The position numbers and the translations under genes were made by a program. This document shows, piece by piece, positions 33,801 to 42,067 of a DNA stretch of 64,000 nucleotides. This stretch comes from an uncultured Lentibacter sp. (GTDB lineage: Bacteria > Pseudomonadota > Alphaproteobacteria > Rhodobacterales > Rhodobacteraceae): assembly GCF_937123735.1 (NCBI RefSeq), contig NZ_CAKZKL010000010.1, positions 62,001 through 126,000 of the forward strand. Direction: 5' to 3'. The notes under the pieces were generated by a model, which searched no databases, had not been told where the DNA came from, and saw only the letters and a list, made by a program, of their open reading frames with translations. Numbering within the stretch: position 1 is the first letter of the stretch; the number at the start of each line of letters is the position of its first letter.

Positions 33801-33909
33801 GCGGATGGGCGAGACGGTGGATTTCCCCGGAACCGACGGCAAGACCTATACCGCCAAGGTTGTCAGCCCCGTATTTTATGACCCTGAAGGGGAGAAGCAA
33901 AATGTCTGA
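30892..33909 (+). CDS. soxA: Sarcosine oxidase subunit alpha
   Basis: This large subunit of 1005 residues has an N-terminal ferredoxin-like plug (TFSFNGTRLKGYQGDTLASALLAND), an NAD-binding Rossmann domain (VIGGGLAGLQAAKTAALSGAKVLLMEQD near residue 170), a central disulfide-reductase-like region and a C-terminal aminomethyltransferase (T-protein) domain containing GKCRYGLMCSENGFLSDDGVV, which binds tetrahydrofolate. Length is normal. It overlaps soxD by 4 bp and soxG by 8 bp, so the complex is made from one polycistronic message. The opposite strand is open over almost all of this gene, which I treat as a composition artefact. Confidence 0.96.
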   Translation: MSTRLTQGGRRIDRSKPVTFSFNGTRLKGYQGDTLASALLANDQMMMGRSFKYHRPRGVVASGAEEPNALMNMGEGGKFEPNQRATTTEIFDGLSAGSQNHWPSLEFDIGVVNNAFARFLPAGFYYKTFLFPRFAWKHIYEPFIRQSAGLGKAPDKETLDADTYEHFYFFADIAVIGGGLAGLQAAKTAALSGAKVLLMEQDPHWGGRSMVDGGELDGKPAAEYIAALVAELEGMENVTLRTRMMGAGVYDHGYLLGYERLRDHAPALVGPRHRLWKIRAGQIITATGAIERPLSFAGNDIPGVMLAGAVRDYIADYGVSAGDRVVVVTNNDDAYKTALAVKAAGLDVPVILDARAEGGGAIAAEARAMGIRVENGKGIAKVTGGKRVKSVKICAQAGEGAVLEEIACDAVAMSGGWSPVVHLWSHCGGKLLWDEEHAMFRPDETRPPLGADGAGFVIPAGAANGVMDMGVGLADADHAARKAVEALGLTPVDVSLPGFEQAAEAPLQPVWMMPQGAGPKLRMKAWLDYQNDVKVSDVQLAAREGYESVEHTKRYTTLGMATDQGKLSNINGLAVLSETLGQAIPATGTTTFRPPYTPISMGSIAGEARAEVFQPLRRTPMHDWHEANGAHWEPVGQWRRAYAYLRGGESVHEAVNREILATRESLGLLDASTLGKLIVKGPDAGKFLDMLYTNMMSTLKPGKCRYGLMCSENGFLSDDGVVVRLDEETFLCHTTTGGAERIHGHMEEWLQTEWWDWKVYVTNATEQWAQIGVVGPNSRKVLEKLGGVDVSKEALGFMEYTSGKLGGFDARIFRISFAGELSYEIAVPASQGAALWDTLFEAGAEFNATAYGTEAMHVMRAEKGFIMIGDETDGTIIPQDLGLSWAISKKKEDFLGKRAQEREFMVNPERWQLVGLETVDGSVIPDGAYAVAEGENANGQRNVQGRVTSTYYSPTLGKGIAMGLLHNGPERMGETVDFPGTDGKTYTAKVVSPVFYDPEGEKQNV

Positions 33910-34462
33910 AGCAAGAAGTGCACTCGCAGGCGCGCGCTTTGCGGGCATCGCCCATGTTGAGGAGGCCGGGCTTGTCGGCATGATCAGCTTTCGCGGTGAT
34001 CTGGGCCATGCCAAGGTCAAATCGGCGGTGAAAGCTGTGGCCGGCGCGGCCATTCCAAAGCCGCGCGGTGTGGCGCTGGCGGGGGCGACGGGGGTTGCCT
34101 GGATGAGCCCGGATGAGCTTTTGATCCTCGTGCCGCACGCTGAGGCGGATGCGGTGGTGGCCAAGCTCTCCACCGCGCTCAAGGGGCAGCATTTCATGGC
34201 CGAGAATGTCTCGGATGCGCGCGCGGTGTTCACGGTCACAGGGCCACATGCGCGCGAGGTGATCGGCAAGCTCGCGCCTGTTGACATGAGCCGTTTCGCT
34301 GAGGGTGAAATCCGCCGCACGCGCCTTGCGCAGGTGGCCGCAGCCCTCTGGATCTCGGCACCAGACAGCATCACGGTGGTCTGCTTCCGCTCGGGCGCGC
34401 AGTATATGTTCGACCTTTTAAGCGCTGCGGCCCAAGAGGGCAGCGCCGTCGGCGTCTATTGA
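33902..34462 (+). CDS. soxG: Sarcosine oxidase subunit gamma
   Basis: This 186-residue GcvT-like small subunit contains VAWMSPDELLILVP, VFTVTGPHAREVIGKLAPVDMS and the C-terminal CFRSGAQYMFDLLSAAA, as in other SoxG proteins. It stabilises the folate-binding side of SoxA. It is the last gene of the operon and is followed by a good intrinsic terminator. Confidence 0.93.
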   Translation: MSEARSALAGARFAGIAHVEEAGLVGMISFRGDLGHAKVKSAVKAVAGAAIPKPRGVALAGATGVAWMSPDELLILVPHAEADAVVAKLSTALKGQHFMAENVSDARAVFTVTGPHAREVIGKLAPVDMSRFAEGEIRRTRLAQVAAALWISAPDSITVVCFRSGAQYMFDLLSAAAQEGSAVGVY

Positions 34463-34485
34463 GCGCCAAGAGCCCGCGCGCTTCA

Positions 34486-34512
34486 GGCTCCTGCATGTTG
34501 CGGGGGCCTTTT
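34486..34512 (+). terminator. Intrinsic terminator after soxBDAG
   Basis: GGCTCCTGCA pairs with TGCGGGGGCC over 10 bp (two G-U pairs) around a TGT loop, directly followed by TTTT. It is positioned 24 bp after the soxG stop. Confidence 0.75.
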
Positions 34513-34561
34513 GCGGTGTGAAAGGCTTTTCTTCAGTCAAAAGCCGTATTACCTATAGGCC

Positions 34562-35359
34562 ATGAAACAGGACACCCCACAGCGCCGGCCGGTTGTCGGC
34601 ATTATTGGCAACCAGCATCTGATCAACGAAACCTACCTCACCCATGGGGGCGGGGTGATGAACACCGAGGCCGTGTCTCAGGTGTCAGGCTGTTTGCCGT
34701 TGCTCATCGCAGCGGATCCGCGCTTTGTGAGTGTGCAAGAGCTGCTGGAAACCTGTGATGGCTTTTTGCTCACCGGCGGGCGGCCCAATGTGCACCCCGC
34801 CGAATATGGCGAGGCCGAAACCGAGGCGCATGGCGAGTTTGACCGCGCGCGCGATGCGATCACCCTGCCGCTGGTGCGCGCCTGTGTAGAGCGCGGCCAG
34901 CCGTTTTTCGGCATCTGCCGGGGCTTTCAGGAAGTCGCCGTCGCCTTTGGCTCGACACTGCACCCCGAAATCCGCGATCTGCCGGGGCGCAGCAACCACC
35001 GGATGCCGCCCGAAGGCACGCTGGAAGAGAAATTCGAGCTGCGCCATGAAGTCCGCTTCACCAAAGGCGGACGCTTTCATCAGCTTCTGGGCGCGCAAGC
35101 CGTCATGACCAACACGCTCCACGGGCAAGGCATCTGCAAACCCGGCCCACGGGTGGTGATCGAAGGCCATGCGCCCGATGGCACGCCGGAGGCGATCTAC
35201 ATCAAAGACGCCAAGGGCTTCACCCTCTCTGTGCAATGGCATCCGGAGTGGAACGCGGCCAATGACCCTGTCTCGCGCCCGCTGTTTGAAGCCTTCGGCG
35301 CTGCCGTGCGGGCCTGGGCCGAACACAAAGCCCAACCTGCTGAACACGCCCGCGCCTAG
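34562..35359 (+). CDS. Gamma-glutamyl-GABA hydrolase-like (PuuD family) class I amidotransferase
   Basis: This 265-residue peptidase C26-type protein has the nucleophile Cys119 in FFGICRGFQEVAVAFGSTLHPEI, with the catalytic His-x-Glu near the end in LSVQWHPEWNA. PuuD-type enzymes release glutamate from gamma-glutamyl conjugates in polyamine and amine catabolism. It stands alone after the sox terminator and ends convergent with kynU. It could in principle serve the gamma-glutamyl ligase 30 kb away; nothing in the sequence proves this. Confidence 0.9.
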   Translation: MKQDTPQRRPVVGIIGNQHLINETYLTHGGGVMNTEAVSQVSGCLPLLIAADPRFVSVQELLETCDGFLLTGGRPNVHPAEYGEAETEAHGEFDRARDAITLPLVRACVERGQPFFGICRGFQEVAVAFGSTLHPEIRDLPGRSNHRMPPEGTLEEKFELRHEVRFTKGGRFHQLLGAQAVMTNTLHGQGICKPGPRVVIEGHAPDGTPEAIYIKDAKGFTLSVQWHPEWNAANDPVSRPLFEAFGAAVRAWAEHKAQPAEHARA

Positions 35360-35392
35360 CCCTTTTTTATTGCTTCAAATATCCCAGGGGGT

Positions 35393-35444
35393 GCGGGGGA
35401 CTGGTCCCCCGCTTCGGTCGGATTTTTCCGAAGGAAAAATTCGA
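35393..35444 (-). terminator. Two-hairpin 3' element, copy C
   Basis: It sits after the kynU stop in the convergent kynU/PuuD-like gap. Hairpin 2 (35418-35429 / 35433-35444, loop GAA) has a 12-bp stem in the same TCGGAT...ATTCGA frame as copies A and B but with a different stem sequence. Hairpin 1 is 35393-35412. The tail is diverged. It may terminate both genes. Confidence 0.7.
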
Positions 35445-35460
35445 AATCAAGTCACAGGCT

Positions 35461-36654
35461 TCAGGTAACCGCCGCACGCGCGTGGTATTCGGGCCTGTCC
35501 CAAAGCGCCCCCGTCATCACCTCTTCGATGATGTCACAGGCGCTGAGCACGTCGCCTTCGTCGATAAACAGCGGCGTGAAGCCGAAACGCATGATATCAG
35601 GCGCGCGGAAGTCGCCGACAACGCCGCGCGCGATCAGCGCCTGCATGGCGGCGTAACCGTTTTCAAAGGCAAAGCTCACTTGCGAGCCGCGCGCTGCGGC
35701 CGCGCGCGGGCTGGCGAGGGTGAGCATGGGGCAACGCGCCTCCACCTCCTCCAGAAACAGCTGGGTGAGGCTTTGGGAGCGCGCGCGCAGCGCGGCCATA
35801 TCCACGTTTTCCCAAGCGTCCAGGGCGGCCTCAAGCGCGGCCAAGGCCAGGATCGGCGGCGTGCCGACGCGCATCCGCTCGATGCCTGCGCCCGCGCGGT
35901 AGCTGAGATCAAAGGCGAAGGGCGCTTCATGGCCGAGCCAGCCCGACAGGGCGGGGCGCACCGTGTCGGCGTGGCGCGGGGCGACATAGATGAAGGCGGG
36001 CGCGCCGGGGCCGCCGTTGAGGTATTTATAGGTGCAGCCGACGGCGAAGTCGGCTTTGCATTCGGCAAGCTTCACATCGGTGGCGCCTGCGGTGTGGGCC
36101 AGATCCCAGATCGTCAGCGCGCCGACGCTCTGGGCCTTGGCGGTGAGCGCTTTCATGTCATGCAGCCGCCCTGTGCGGTAATCGACTTCGGTGATCAGCG
36201 TCACGGCGACCTCTTCGGTGATATGCGCTTCAACCTCCTCGGGGGCGACAATGCGCAGCTCGTGGCCTTGGCCGAGCGATTTGATGAGCCCTTCGGCCAT
36301 GTAGAGATCGGAGGGGAAGTTGCCGCTGTCAGAGAGGATGACTTTGCGCTCCGGGCGCATTTCGAGGGCTGCGGCCAGCGCCTGATAGACCTTAATGGAG
36401 AGCGTGTCGCCCATGACCACATGGCCCGCCTCGGCCCCGATGAGCCGCGCGACACGATCGCCCACCTCGGTGGCCTTGGCCATCCAGCCCGCCTTGTTCC
36501 AGCCGGTGATGAGCATTTCGCCCCATTCGTCGGTCATGGTGCGGGCGACGCGGGCGGGTGCGCTTTTGGGCAGGGGGCCCAGCGAGTTGCCATCCAGGTA
36601 GATCATGCCCTTTGGAATGTGAAACAGGGCTTTTGTTGCGGCGAAATCGGTCAT
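35461..36654 (-). CDS. kynU: Kynureninase
   Basis: This 397-residue PLP enzyme cleaves kynurenine to anthranilate and alanine. The N-terminus IYLDGNSLGPLPKSAPARVARTMTDEWGEMLITGWNKAGW is diagnostic, and the PLP lysine lies in DFAVGCTYKYLNGGPGAPAFIYV. Length equals the family norm. The ATG at 36654 is preferred over an upstream in-frame extension with no conservation. No kynA or kynB is adjacent, so the rest of tryptophan degradation must lie elsewhere. Confidence 0.95.
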   Translation of the reverse strand: MTDFAATKALFHIPKGMIYLDGNSLGPLPKSAPARVARTMTDEWGEMLITGWNKAGWMAKATEVGDRVARLIGAEAGHVVMGDTLSIKVYQALAAALEMRPERKVILSDSGNFPSDLYMAEGLIKSLGQGHELRIVAPEEVEAHITEEVAVTLITEVDYRTGRLHDMKALTAKAQSVGALTIWDLAHTAGATDVKLAECKADFAVGCTYKYLNGGPGAPAFIYVAPRHADTVRPALSGWLGHEAPFAFDLSYRAGAGIERMRVGTPPILALAALEAALDAWENVDMAALRARSQSLTQLFLEEVEARCPMLTLASPRAAAARGSQVSFAFENGYAAMQALIARGVVGDFRAPDIMRFGFTPLFIDEGDVLSACDIIEEVMTGALWDRPEYHARAAVT

Positions 36655-36734
36655 GGCAGTCTCTTTTCGGGTGTTGGGCGTCTTGGTCAAACTGTCGCGC
36701 GGGCTGGCGGATTGCAAGCGGTGGTGCGAAATGG

Positions 36735-36766
36735 ATTAGACATTCATGCAGGTGAATGTGTAAGGT
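36735..36766 (+). promoter_or_regulatory. SqrR/BigR-type operator within a candidate promoter
   Basis: ACATTCA and TGAATGT (36740-36759) form a perfect 7-bp inverted repeat that includes ATTC-N8-GAAT, the consensus I recall for the sulfide/persulfide-responsive ArsR-family repressor SqrR of Rhodobacter capsulatus. It lies between a possible -35 (TTAGAC) and -10 (TGTAAG). The downstream genes encode an MBL-fold protein and a rhodanese, as expected for a persulfide regulon. Confidence 0.6.
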
Positions 36767-36794
36767 GCGCGGGAAGGATTTAGGAGGGGATAGG

Positions 36795-37757
36795 ATGTCA
36801 CGATTTTCCAGCGGTCTGGCGGGCGCGGCTTTGGCCGCTGTTCTGGGCGCAGCCGCCTTTGCGAGCGAGGATATTGCCGATCAATATCCGCAGAGCGAGC
36901 TCTATTCCAAGCCCGTGGAAGTGATTCCGCATGTCTTTTCGGCCATCGGCGCGACAGCTCCGCCCACCTATGAAAACGCCGGACACAACAACAACCTCAG
37001 CTTTGTTGTGACGCCGGGGGGGGTTGTTGTGGTCAACGGGGGCGCCTCGGCGCGGCTGGCGGCGGCGCTGCATGAGGAGATCAAGGCGGTCACCGATCTG
37101 CCTGTGAAGCTTGTGATCAATGAAAACGGGCAGGGCCATGCTTTCCTGGGCAACTCCTATTGGGCCGATCTGGGGGTGGATATTCTCGCCCATGAGGACG
37201 CCATTCACGAGACCGAGGAGAACGGCCATTTTATCCTGGAAGGGATGAAGGGCTACAACCGCGACCGCGCCGAGGGCACGCGCGCGGTGAGCGCCAATCT
37301 GAGCTTTTCGGACACTTATGCCTATGAGCTGGGCGGTGTGACATTCGAAATTCTGCATCTTGGCCCTGCGCACGGGCCGGGAGACACGCAGGTTTGGATC
37401 CCTCAGTGGGACATCATGATTGCCGGCGATATTGCCTTTCACGAGCGGATGCCGCCGATTTTTGGCGATACCTGCACGAGCTGCTGGATCGAGACCTGGG
37501 AGAGCAAGCTTGAACCGATGGCGCCGACCTATGTGATTCCCGGGCATGGCCACCCCACCAATATGGCGCAGGTGCGCCGCTATACGCATGATTATCTTGT
37601 TGATCTGCGCGAGAAGATCGGTGCGCATATTGACGCGGGCGGCGACCTTTCGGGCGCGTATTATGTGGATCAGTCAAATTGGGAGATGCTGGACACTTTC
37701 GAGGAGCTTGCCACGAAAAACGCAGGCCGGGTGTTTGAGGAAATGGAATGGGAATGA
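36795..37757 (+). CDS. Exported MBL-fold protein, possible persulfide-metabolism enzyme
   Basis: This 320-residue protein has a signal peptide (MSRFSSGLAGAALAAVLGAAAFAS). The MBL fold is recognisable from LSFVVTPGGVVVVNGG, LHLGPAHGPGDTQVWIP, DIMIAGDIAFHERMPP and YVIPGHGHPTN. The expected HxHxDH motif is replaced by NENGQGHAFLGN, resembling a subgroup of PQQ/sulfur-associated MBL proteins. It overlaps a rhodanese gene by 4 bp and sits behind an SqrR-type operator, so a periplasmic role in sulfide or persulfide handling is likely. The ATG at 36795 has AGGAGG-like sequence upstream. Confidence 0.88.
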   Translation: MSRFSSGLAGAALAAVLGAAAFASEDIADQYPQSELYSKPVEVIPHVFSAIGATAPPTYENAGHNNNLSFVVTPGGVVVVNGGASARLAAALHEEIKAVTDLPVKLVINENGQGHAFLGNSYWADLGVDILAHEDAIHETEENGHFILEGMKGYNRDRAEGTRAVSANLSFSDTYAYELGGVTFEILHLGPAHGPGDTQVWIPQWDIMIAGDIAFHERMPPIFGDTCTSCWIETWESKLEPMAPTYVIPGHGHPTNMAQVRRYTHDYLVDLREKIGAHIDAGGDLSGAYYVDQSNWEMLDTFEELATKNAGRVFEEMEWE

Positions 37758-38179
37758 GACTGAAACTCGCTCGGTCAGCCCTGTTGGGCTGGCTCGCTTT
37801 GAGCGCACCTGTCTTGGCTGAGGACACCGCTGTGGCCGAGGCTGTGCAGGGCTATATGGATTTTGCCACCTATGAGCAGGGGATCATCTTGCCCCAGCAG
37901 ATTGATGCGGAGGTCTTTGCGGCGGCCACGTTCATTGACACCCGGGATGCAGCGCAATTTGCCCAGGGGCATATTGCGGGCGCACGCCATATCGAATGGC
38001 GTGAGGTGCCGGCCCGGTTGGGGGAGTTGCCGCAAAGTGGCATGGTCATTTTCTATTGCAACACTGGCTCGCTGAGCGCGCAGGCCACCTTTGCCGCGCG
38101 CCTTTTGGGGCATGAGAATGTGCTTGTCTTGCAGTCCGGATACACCGGGTGGCAAGAGACGGCGGCTTACAAGCCATGA
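37754..38179 (+). CDS. Exported rhodanese-like sulfurtransferase
   Basis: This single-domain rhodanese has about 141 residues including a signal peptide (MRLKLARSALLGWLALSAPVLA). The active-site loop is FYCNTGSLSAQAT, with the persulfide-forming cysteine present. ATFIDTRDAAQFAQGHIAGARHIEW is the usual N-terminal rhodanese motif. It overlaps the MBL-fold gene in ATGA; an ATG two codons earlier (37748) is an alternative. Acting with that protein in the periplasm on sulfane sulfur is the simplest reading. Confidence 0.9.
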   Translation: MRLKLARSALLGWLALSAPVLAEDTAVAEAVQGYMDFATYEQGIILPQQIDAEVFAAATFIDTRDAAQFAQGHIAGARHIEWREVPARLGELPQSGMVIFYCNTGSLSAQATFAARLLGHENVLVLQSGYTGWQETAAYKP

Positions 38180-38219
38180 CCCCATGGGGAGATCTGGCAC
38201 CAGCGGGCGCGCCCTTGGC

Positions 38220-38258
38220 CTTGGTTGAAAGACTTGGTTGAAAAACGTGGTTGAAAGA
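38220..38258 (+). repeat. Three tandem 13-bp repeats upstream of pntA
   Basis: Units CTTGGTTGAAAGA, CTTGGTTGAAAAA and CGTGGTTGAAAGA follow one another without gaps, each containing GGTTGAAA. They lie 19 bp upstream of the candidate pntA promoter, a position suited to an activator or repressor binding several copies side by side. Confidence 0.7.
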
Positions 38259-38276
38259 AGAGACGCGGCGTTGGCT

Positions 38277-38306
38277 TTGACTTTTTGCCGCGTCGCAGCG
38301 TAACAT
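38277..38306 (+). promoter_or_regulatory. Candidate pntA promoter
   Basis: TTGACT (38277-38282) and TAACAT (38301-38306) are separated by 18 bp. An 8-bp inverted repeat GACGCGGC/GCCGCGTC (38262-38269 and 38287-38294) brackets the -35 region and could be a regulator site. Confidence 0.45.
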
Positions 38307-38362
38307 TTGAAATCCTTGCGTGATGGTTTGCGCAAGAAACAGAAAAGAAGGGGGATACTCAG

Positions 38363-39934
38363 GTGATCATCGGAACACCAAAAGAAGTGTTTGCAGGCGA
38401 GGCCCGTGTGGCCATGACGCCGGCTTCGGCACGGGATCTGCAAAAGCTCGGCTATGAGTGCATGATCGAAACAGGCGCAGGCGCGCTGGCGGGCTATTCG
38501 GACGCCGATTACAAGGCCGCGGGCGTCACTGTCAAAAAGACTGCCGCGGCGCTTTGGAAGGATGCCGATATCATCGCCAAGGTGCGCCAGCCCGAAGCGG
38601 CGGAGCTCAAGCAGCTCAAAGCAGGCAAGACCCTGATTTCATTCTTTAACCCAGCGGCAAATGACGCGGGTATGGACGCGGCGAAAGCCAAGGGCGCGAA
38701 TGTCATCGCGATGGAAATGGTCCCCCGGATCAGCCGCGCGCAGAAGATGGATGCGCTCAGCTCCATGGCCAATATCGCCGGCTACCGCGCGGTTATCGAG
38801 GCGGGCAACAACTTTGGCCGCTTCTTCACCGGCCAGATCACGGCGGCGGGCAAAGTGCCGCCCGCCAAGGTTCTGGTTGTGGGCGCGGGCGTGGCGGGGC
38901 TTGCCGCGATTGGCACATCCACCAGCCTTGGCGCTGTGACCTACGCCTTTGACGTGCGCCCCGAAGTGGCCGAGCAGGTCGAATCAATGGGGGCCGAGTT
39001 TGTTTACCTCGACTTTGAGGAAGAGCAGCAGGACGGCGCGGCGACGGGCGGTTATGCCTCTGTCTCCAGCCCCGAGTTCCGCGAAGCGCAGCTGGCGAAG
39101 TTCCGCGAGCTGGCGCCTGAGGTGGATATCGTCATCACCACGGCGCTTATTCCCAACCGCGAGGCGCCCGAGCTTTGGACCGAGGATATGGTCAAGGCGA
39201 TGAAGGCGGGCAGCGTGATTGTGGACCTTGCGGCCGAAAAGGGCGGCAACTGCAAACTCACCGTGATGGACGAGAAGATCGTGACCGAGAATGGCGTGAC
39301 CATCATCGGCTATACCGATTTCCCCAGCCGCATGGCAACGCAGGCCTCAAACCTCTATGCCACCAACATCCGCCATATGATGACCGATCTGACGCCCGAA
39401 AAAGACGGCCAGATCAACCACGACATGGAAGATGATGTCATTCGCGGCGCGACCGTGGCCTTTGAAGGTGAGATCACCTTCCCGCCACCGCCCCCCAAAG
39501 TGGCGGCGATTGCCGCCAAGCCCAAGGCCGAAGTAAAAGAGCTGACGGCGGAAGAGAAGCGCGCCGCAGAGGTGGCGGCCTTCAAGGCGCAGACCAAGCA
39601 ACAGGTGACCTTGCTGGGTGTTGGCGCGGTGCTGCTGCTGGGGGTGGGGCTTGTTGCGCCGGCCAGCTTCATGCAGCATTTCATCGTCTTCGTGCTGGCC
39701 GTTTTCGTGGGCTTCCAGGTGATCTGGGGTGTGGCGCATAGCCTGCACACGCCGCTCATGGCGGTGACCAATGCGATCAGCTCGATCATCATTCTGGGCG
39801 CGCTCATGCAGATCGGCTCCGGGAGCTTTTTGGTGATCCTGCTCTCGGCGCTCGCGGTGTTCATGGCTGGGATCAACATTTTTGGCGGGTTCCTCGTCAC
39901 ACGGCGAATGCTCGCCATGTTCCAGAAATCTTAA
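38363..39934 (+). CDS. pntA: NAD(P) transhydrogenase subunit alpha, fused form
   Basis: This 523-residue protein combines the soluble NAD(H)-binding domain I ([22 protein letters not shown], then [22 protein letters not shown] near residue 175) and the membrane domain II segments ([17 protein letters not shown] onward). Many alphaproteobacteria split these as PntAA and PntAB; here they are one chain, linked by a proline- and alanine/lysine-rich stretch. Together with PntB it uses the proton gradient to reduce NADP+ with NADH. The start is GTG at 38363, with AAGGGGG upstream. Confidence 0.96.
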   Translation: MIIGTPKEVFAGEARVAMTPASARDLQKLGYECMIETGAGALAGYSDADYKAAGVTVKKTAAALWKDADIIAKVRQPEAAELKQLKAGKTLISFFNPAANDAGMDAAKAKGANVIAMEMVPRISRAQKMDALSSMANIAGYRAVIEAGNNFGRFFTGQITAAGKVPPAKVLVVGAGVAGLAAIGTSTSLGAVTYAFDVRPEVAEQVESMGAEFVYLDFEEEQQDGAATGGYASVSSPEFREAQLAKFRELAPEVDIVITTALIPNREAPELWTEDMVKAMKAGSVIVDLAAEKGGNCKLTVMDEKIVTENGVTIIGYTDFPSRMATQASNLYATNIRHMMTDLTPEKDGQINHDMEDDVIRGATVAFEGEITFPPPPPKVAAIAAKPKAEVKELTAEEKRAAEVAAFKAQTKQQVTLLGVGAVLLLGVGLVAPASFMQHFIVFVLAVFVGFQVIWGVAHSLHTPLMAVTNAISSIIILGALMQIGSGSFLVILLSALAVFMAGINIFGGFLVTRRMLAMFQKS

Positions 39935-39947
39935 GGGGGGCTGACTA

Positions 39948-41381
39948 ATGGATTATGGTTTCACCACAGCGGCTTATGTGGTTGCTGCGATTTTGTTCAT
40001 TCTCTCGCTGGGCGGCCTTTCGGGGCAGGAAAGCGCCAAACGCGCGGTTTGGTATGGCATTGCCGGTATGGCGCTGGCGATTTTTGCCACGCTGATCGGC
40101 CCCGGCGCGGGGCTTTGGCTTTTGTCGCTGGTTCTGATCGCTGCGGGCGGTTTGATTGGCTATCAGCTTGCCACACGGGTGCAGATGACCCAGATGCCGG
40201 AGCTGGTGGCTGCGATGCACTCTCTTGTGGGGCTTGCGGCTGTCTTTGTGGGCTTTAACGCCCATATCGAGCTGGGCCGGGTCCTGGCGATGGATGACAC
40301 GGCACGCAAGGCGCTTGAGGGCTTTGCCGCGCTTCTGGCCAAGAAGGACGCGGTGGAGATTGCGATTTTGCGGGTTGAGCTGTTTCTCGGGGTCTTCATC
40401 GGCGCCGTGACCTTTACCGGCTCGGTTGTGGCTTATGGCAAGCTGGCCGGTCGTGTGACTTCGGCGGCCGAGAAGCTGCCGGGCGGACATGTGCTCAACG
40501 CGGCGGCGGCGGGTATTTCCGTGCTCACGCTGATCTGGTATTTCAACAGTGGTGGCTTTTTGCCGCTCTTTATCATGACCCTTGCGGCGCTGTTTATCGG
40601 CTACCACCTGATCATGGGGATTGGCGGGGCGGATATGCCCGTGGTTGTTTCCATGCTGAACTCCTATTCCGGTTGGGCTGCTGCGGCCATCGGTTTCAGC
40701 CTTGGCAATGATTTGCTGATCGTTGTGGGGGCGCTTGTCGGCTCCTCCGGTGCGATTTTGAGCTACATCATGTGCAAGGCGATGAACCGGTCGTTCATCT
40801 CGGTTATTCTGGGGGGCTTTGGCGGCCCGGCGGGTGAGCAGATGGCGGTGGAAGGTGAGCAGATCGCCATTGAGGCCGAGGGCGTTGCCACGGCCTTGAA
40901 CGAGGCGGATTCTGTGATCATCATCCCCGGTTATGGCATGGCTGTGGCGCAGGCGCAGACAGGTGTGGCCGAGCTTGTGCGCAAGCTGCGCGCCAAGGGC
41001 AAGAACGTGCGCTTTGCCATTCACCCTGTTGCGGGGCGTTTGCCGGGGCATATGAACGTGCTCTTGGCCGAGGCCAAAGTGCCCTATGACATCGTGATGG
41101 AGATGGATGAGATCAACGAGGACTTTCCGGATACGGATGTGGCCATCGTGATCGGCTCCAACGACATCGTGAACCCTGCGGCACAGGATGACCCCAACTC
41201 GCCCATCGCCGGGATGCCGGTTCTGGAGTGCTGGAAGGCGAAACAGGTGTTTGTTTCCAAGCGCGGCCAGGGCACGGGCTATTCGGGGATCGAGAACCCC
41301 TTGTTCTTCAAGGAGAACACACGGATGTTTTATGGCGACGCGAAGGCGAGCTTGGACAAGCTTCTGCCGATGATCGACTGA
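39948..41381 (+). CDS. pntB: NAD(P) transhydrogenase subunit beta
   Basis: This 477-residue protein has about eight or nine membrane helices in the first 280 residues, then the NADP(H)-binding domain III with [41 protein letters not shown] and [43 protein letters not shown]. It starts 13 bp after pntA and ends at a clear terminator. Confidence 0.97.
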   Translation: MDYGFTTAAYVVAAILFILSLGGLSGQESAKRAVWYGIAGMALAIFATLIGPGAGLWLLSLVLIAAGGLIGYQLATRVQMTQMPELVAAMHSLVGLAAVFVGFNAHIELGRVLAMDDTARKALEGFAALLAKKDAVEIAILRVELFLGVFIGAVTFTGSVVAYGKLAGRVTSAAEKLPGGHVLNAAAAGISVLTLIWYFNSGGFLPLFIMTLAALFIGYHLIMGIGGADMPVVVSMLNSYSGWAAAAIGFSLGNDLLIVVGALVGSSGAILSYIMCKAMNRSFISVILGGFGGPAGEQMAVEGEQIAIEAEGVATALNEADSVIIIPGYGMAVAQAQTGVAELVRKLRAKGKNVRFAIHPVAGRLPGHMNVLLAEAKVPYDIVMEMDEINEDFPDTDVAIVIGSNDIVNPAAQDDPNSPIAGMPVLECWKAKQVFVSKRGQGTGYSGIENPLFFKENTRMFYGDAKASLDKLLPMID

Positions 41382-41402
41382 TCTTTTCGGCTTGTGATAG
41401 GG

Positions 41403-41436
41403 AAAGGGCGCTCCGGTTGGGGCGCCCTTTTTCTTT
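41403..41436 (+). terminator. Intrinsic terminator after pntAB
   Basis: AAAGGGCGC (41403-41411) pairs with GCGCCCTTT (41422-41430), and the stem is followed by TTCTTT. This is the strongest conventional terminator in the window. Confidence 0.85.
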
Positions 41437-41473
41437 GGTTTCACCCTGTGTGTCTTGGCGCTAGCATGGGGCC

Positions 41474-41959
41474 ATGACACATCTTCTGATCATCTATCAC
41501 AGCCGCACGGGCGGGGCGCGGCAGATGGCCGAGGCAGCTTACAGCGCGGCTGCGGCTGAGGGCGCAGTGCGGCTTTTGCGGGCCGAGGAGGCGGGTGTGG
41601 AGGATGTGCTCGCGGCGGCGGGCTATCTCTTTGCCGCACCTGAGAACCTTGGGAGCCTCTCCGGCGCAATGAAGGAATTTTTTGACCGCTGTTATTATCC
41701 TGTGCTCGGGCAGATCGAGGGGCGGGCCTATGCGCAGATGATATGCGCGGGCAGCGATGGGACGGGCGCGGCGCGCCAGCTGACGCGGATTGCCACGGGC
41801 TGGCGGCTCAAGGAGGTGCAGGAGGCGCTGATTGTGAACACCCGCGCGCAGACGGCGGAGGCGATTTTGGCCGAAAAGCACTTGAGCACAGCCGCGCTTG
41901 CGCCGTGCCGCGAGCTGGGGGCGGCTTTGGGCGCGGGGCTGGCTCTGGGCGTGTTTTGA
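41474..41959 (+). CDS. Flavodoxin-like/NADPH-dependent FMN reductase-family protein
   Basis: This 161-residue flavodoxin-fold protein has the phosphate-binding loop IIYHSRTGGARQMAEA near the N-terminus and FAAPENLGSLSGAMKEFFDRCYYPVL, which packs on the flavin. This matches the NAD(P)H-dependent oxidoreductase/WrbA-like group. The role is unknown; it probably supplies reduced flavin or acts in quinone reduction. It has its own short upstream region after the pntB terminator. Confidence 0.88.
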   Translation: MTHLLIIYHSRTGGARQMAEAAYSAAAAEGAVRLLRAEEAGVEDVLAAAGYLFAAPENLGSLSGAMKEFFDRCYYPVLGQIEGRAYAQMICAGSDGTGAARQLTRIATGWRLKEVQEALIVNTRAQTAEAILAEKHLSTAALAPCRELGAALGAGLALGVF

Positions 41960-42067
41960 GGCGCTTGGTATACAAAGGTATCCCATTAAGCCTCTGATTT
42001 TGCGACAAAAAGAGCGTTTACTTCTGCTGCTGGCGCGCTAGGGTGGGCCGCAGAACAGGAGGCCGCC

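Noticed and set aside
30820..34374. Very long open frame on the minus strand (about 1184 codons) opposite soxA/soxG
   Set aside because: It lies opposite well-supported sox genes, has no recognisable domain, and open antisense frames are expected in GC-rich genes with this codon use.
39945..41480. Minus-strand open frame of about 511 codons opposite pntB
   Set aside because: It is the shadow of a highly conserved membrane protein, and its translation is rich in His/Arg with no fold signature.
41966..41985. TTGGTATAC...GGTATCCC motif resembling a GntR/FadR-type operator upstream of the DUF3422 gene
   Set aside because: Symmetry is incomplete and no regulator is adjacent.
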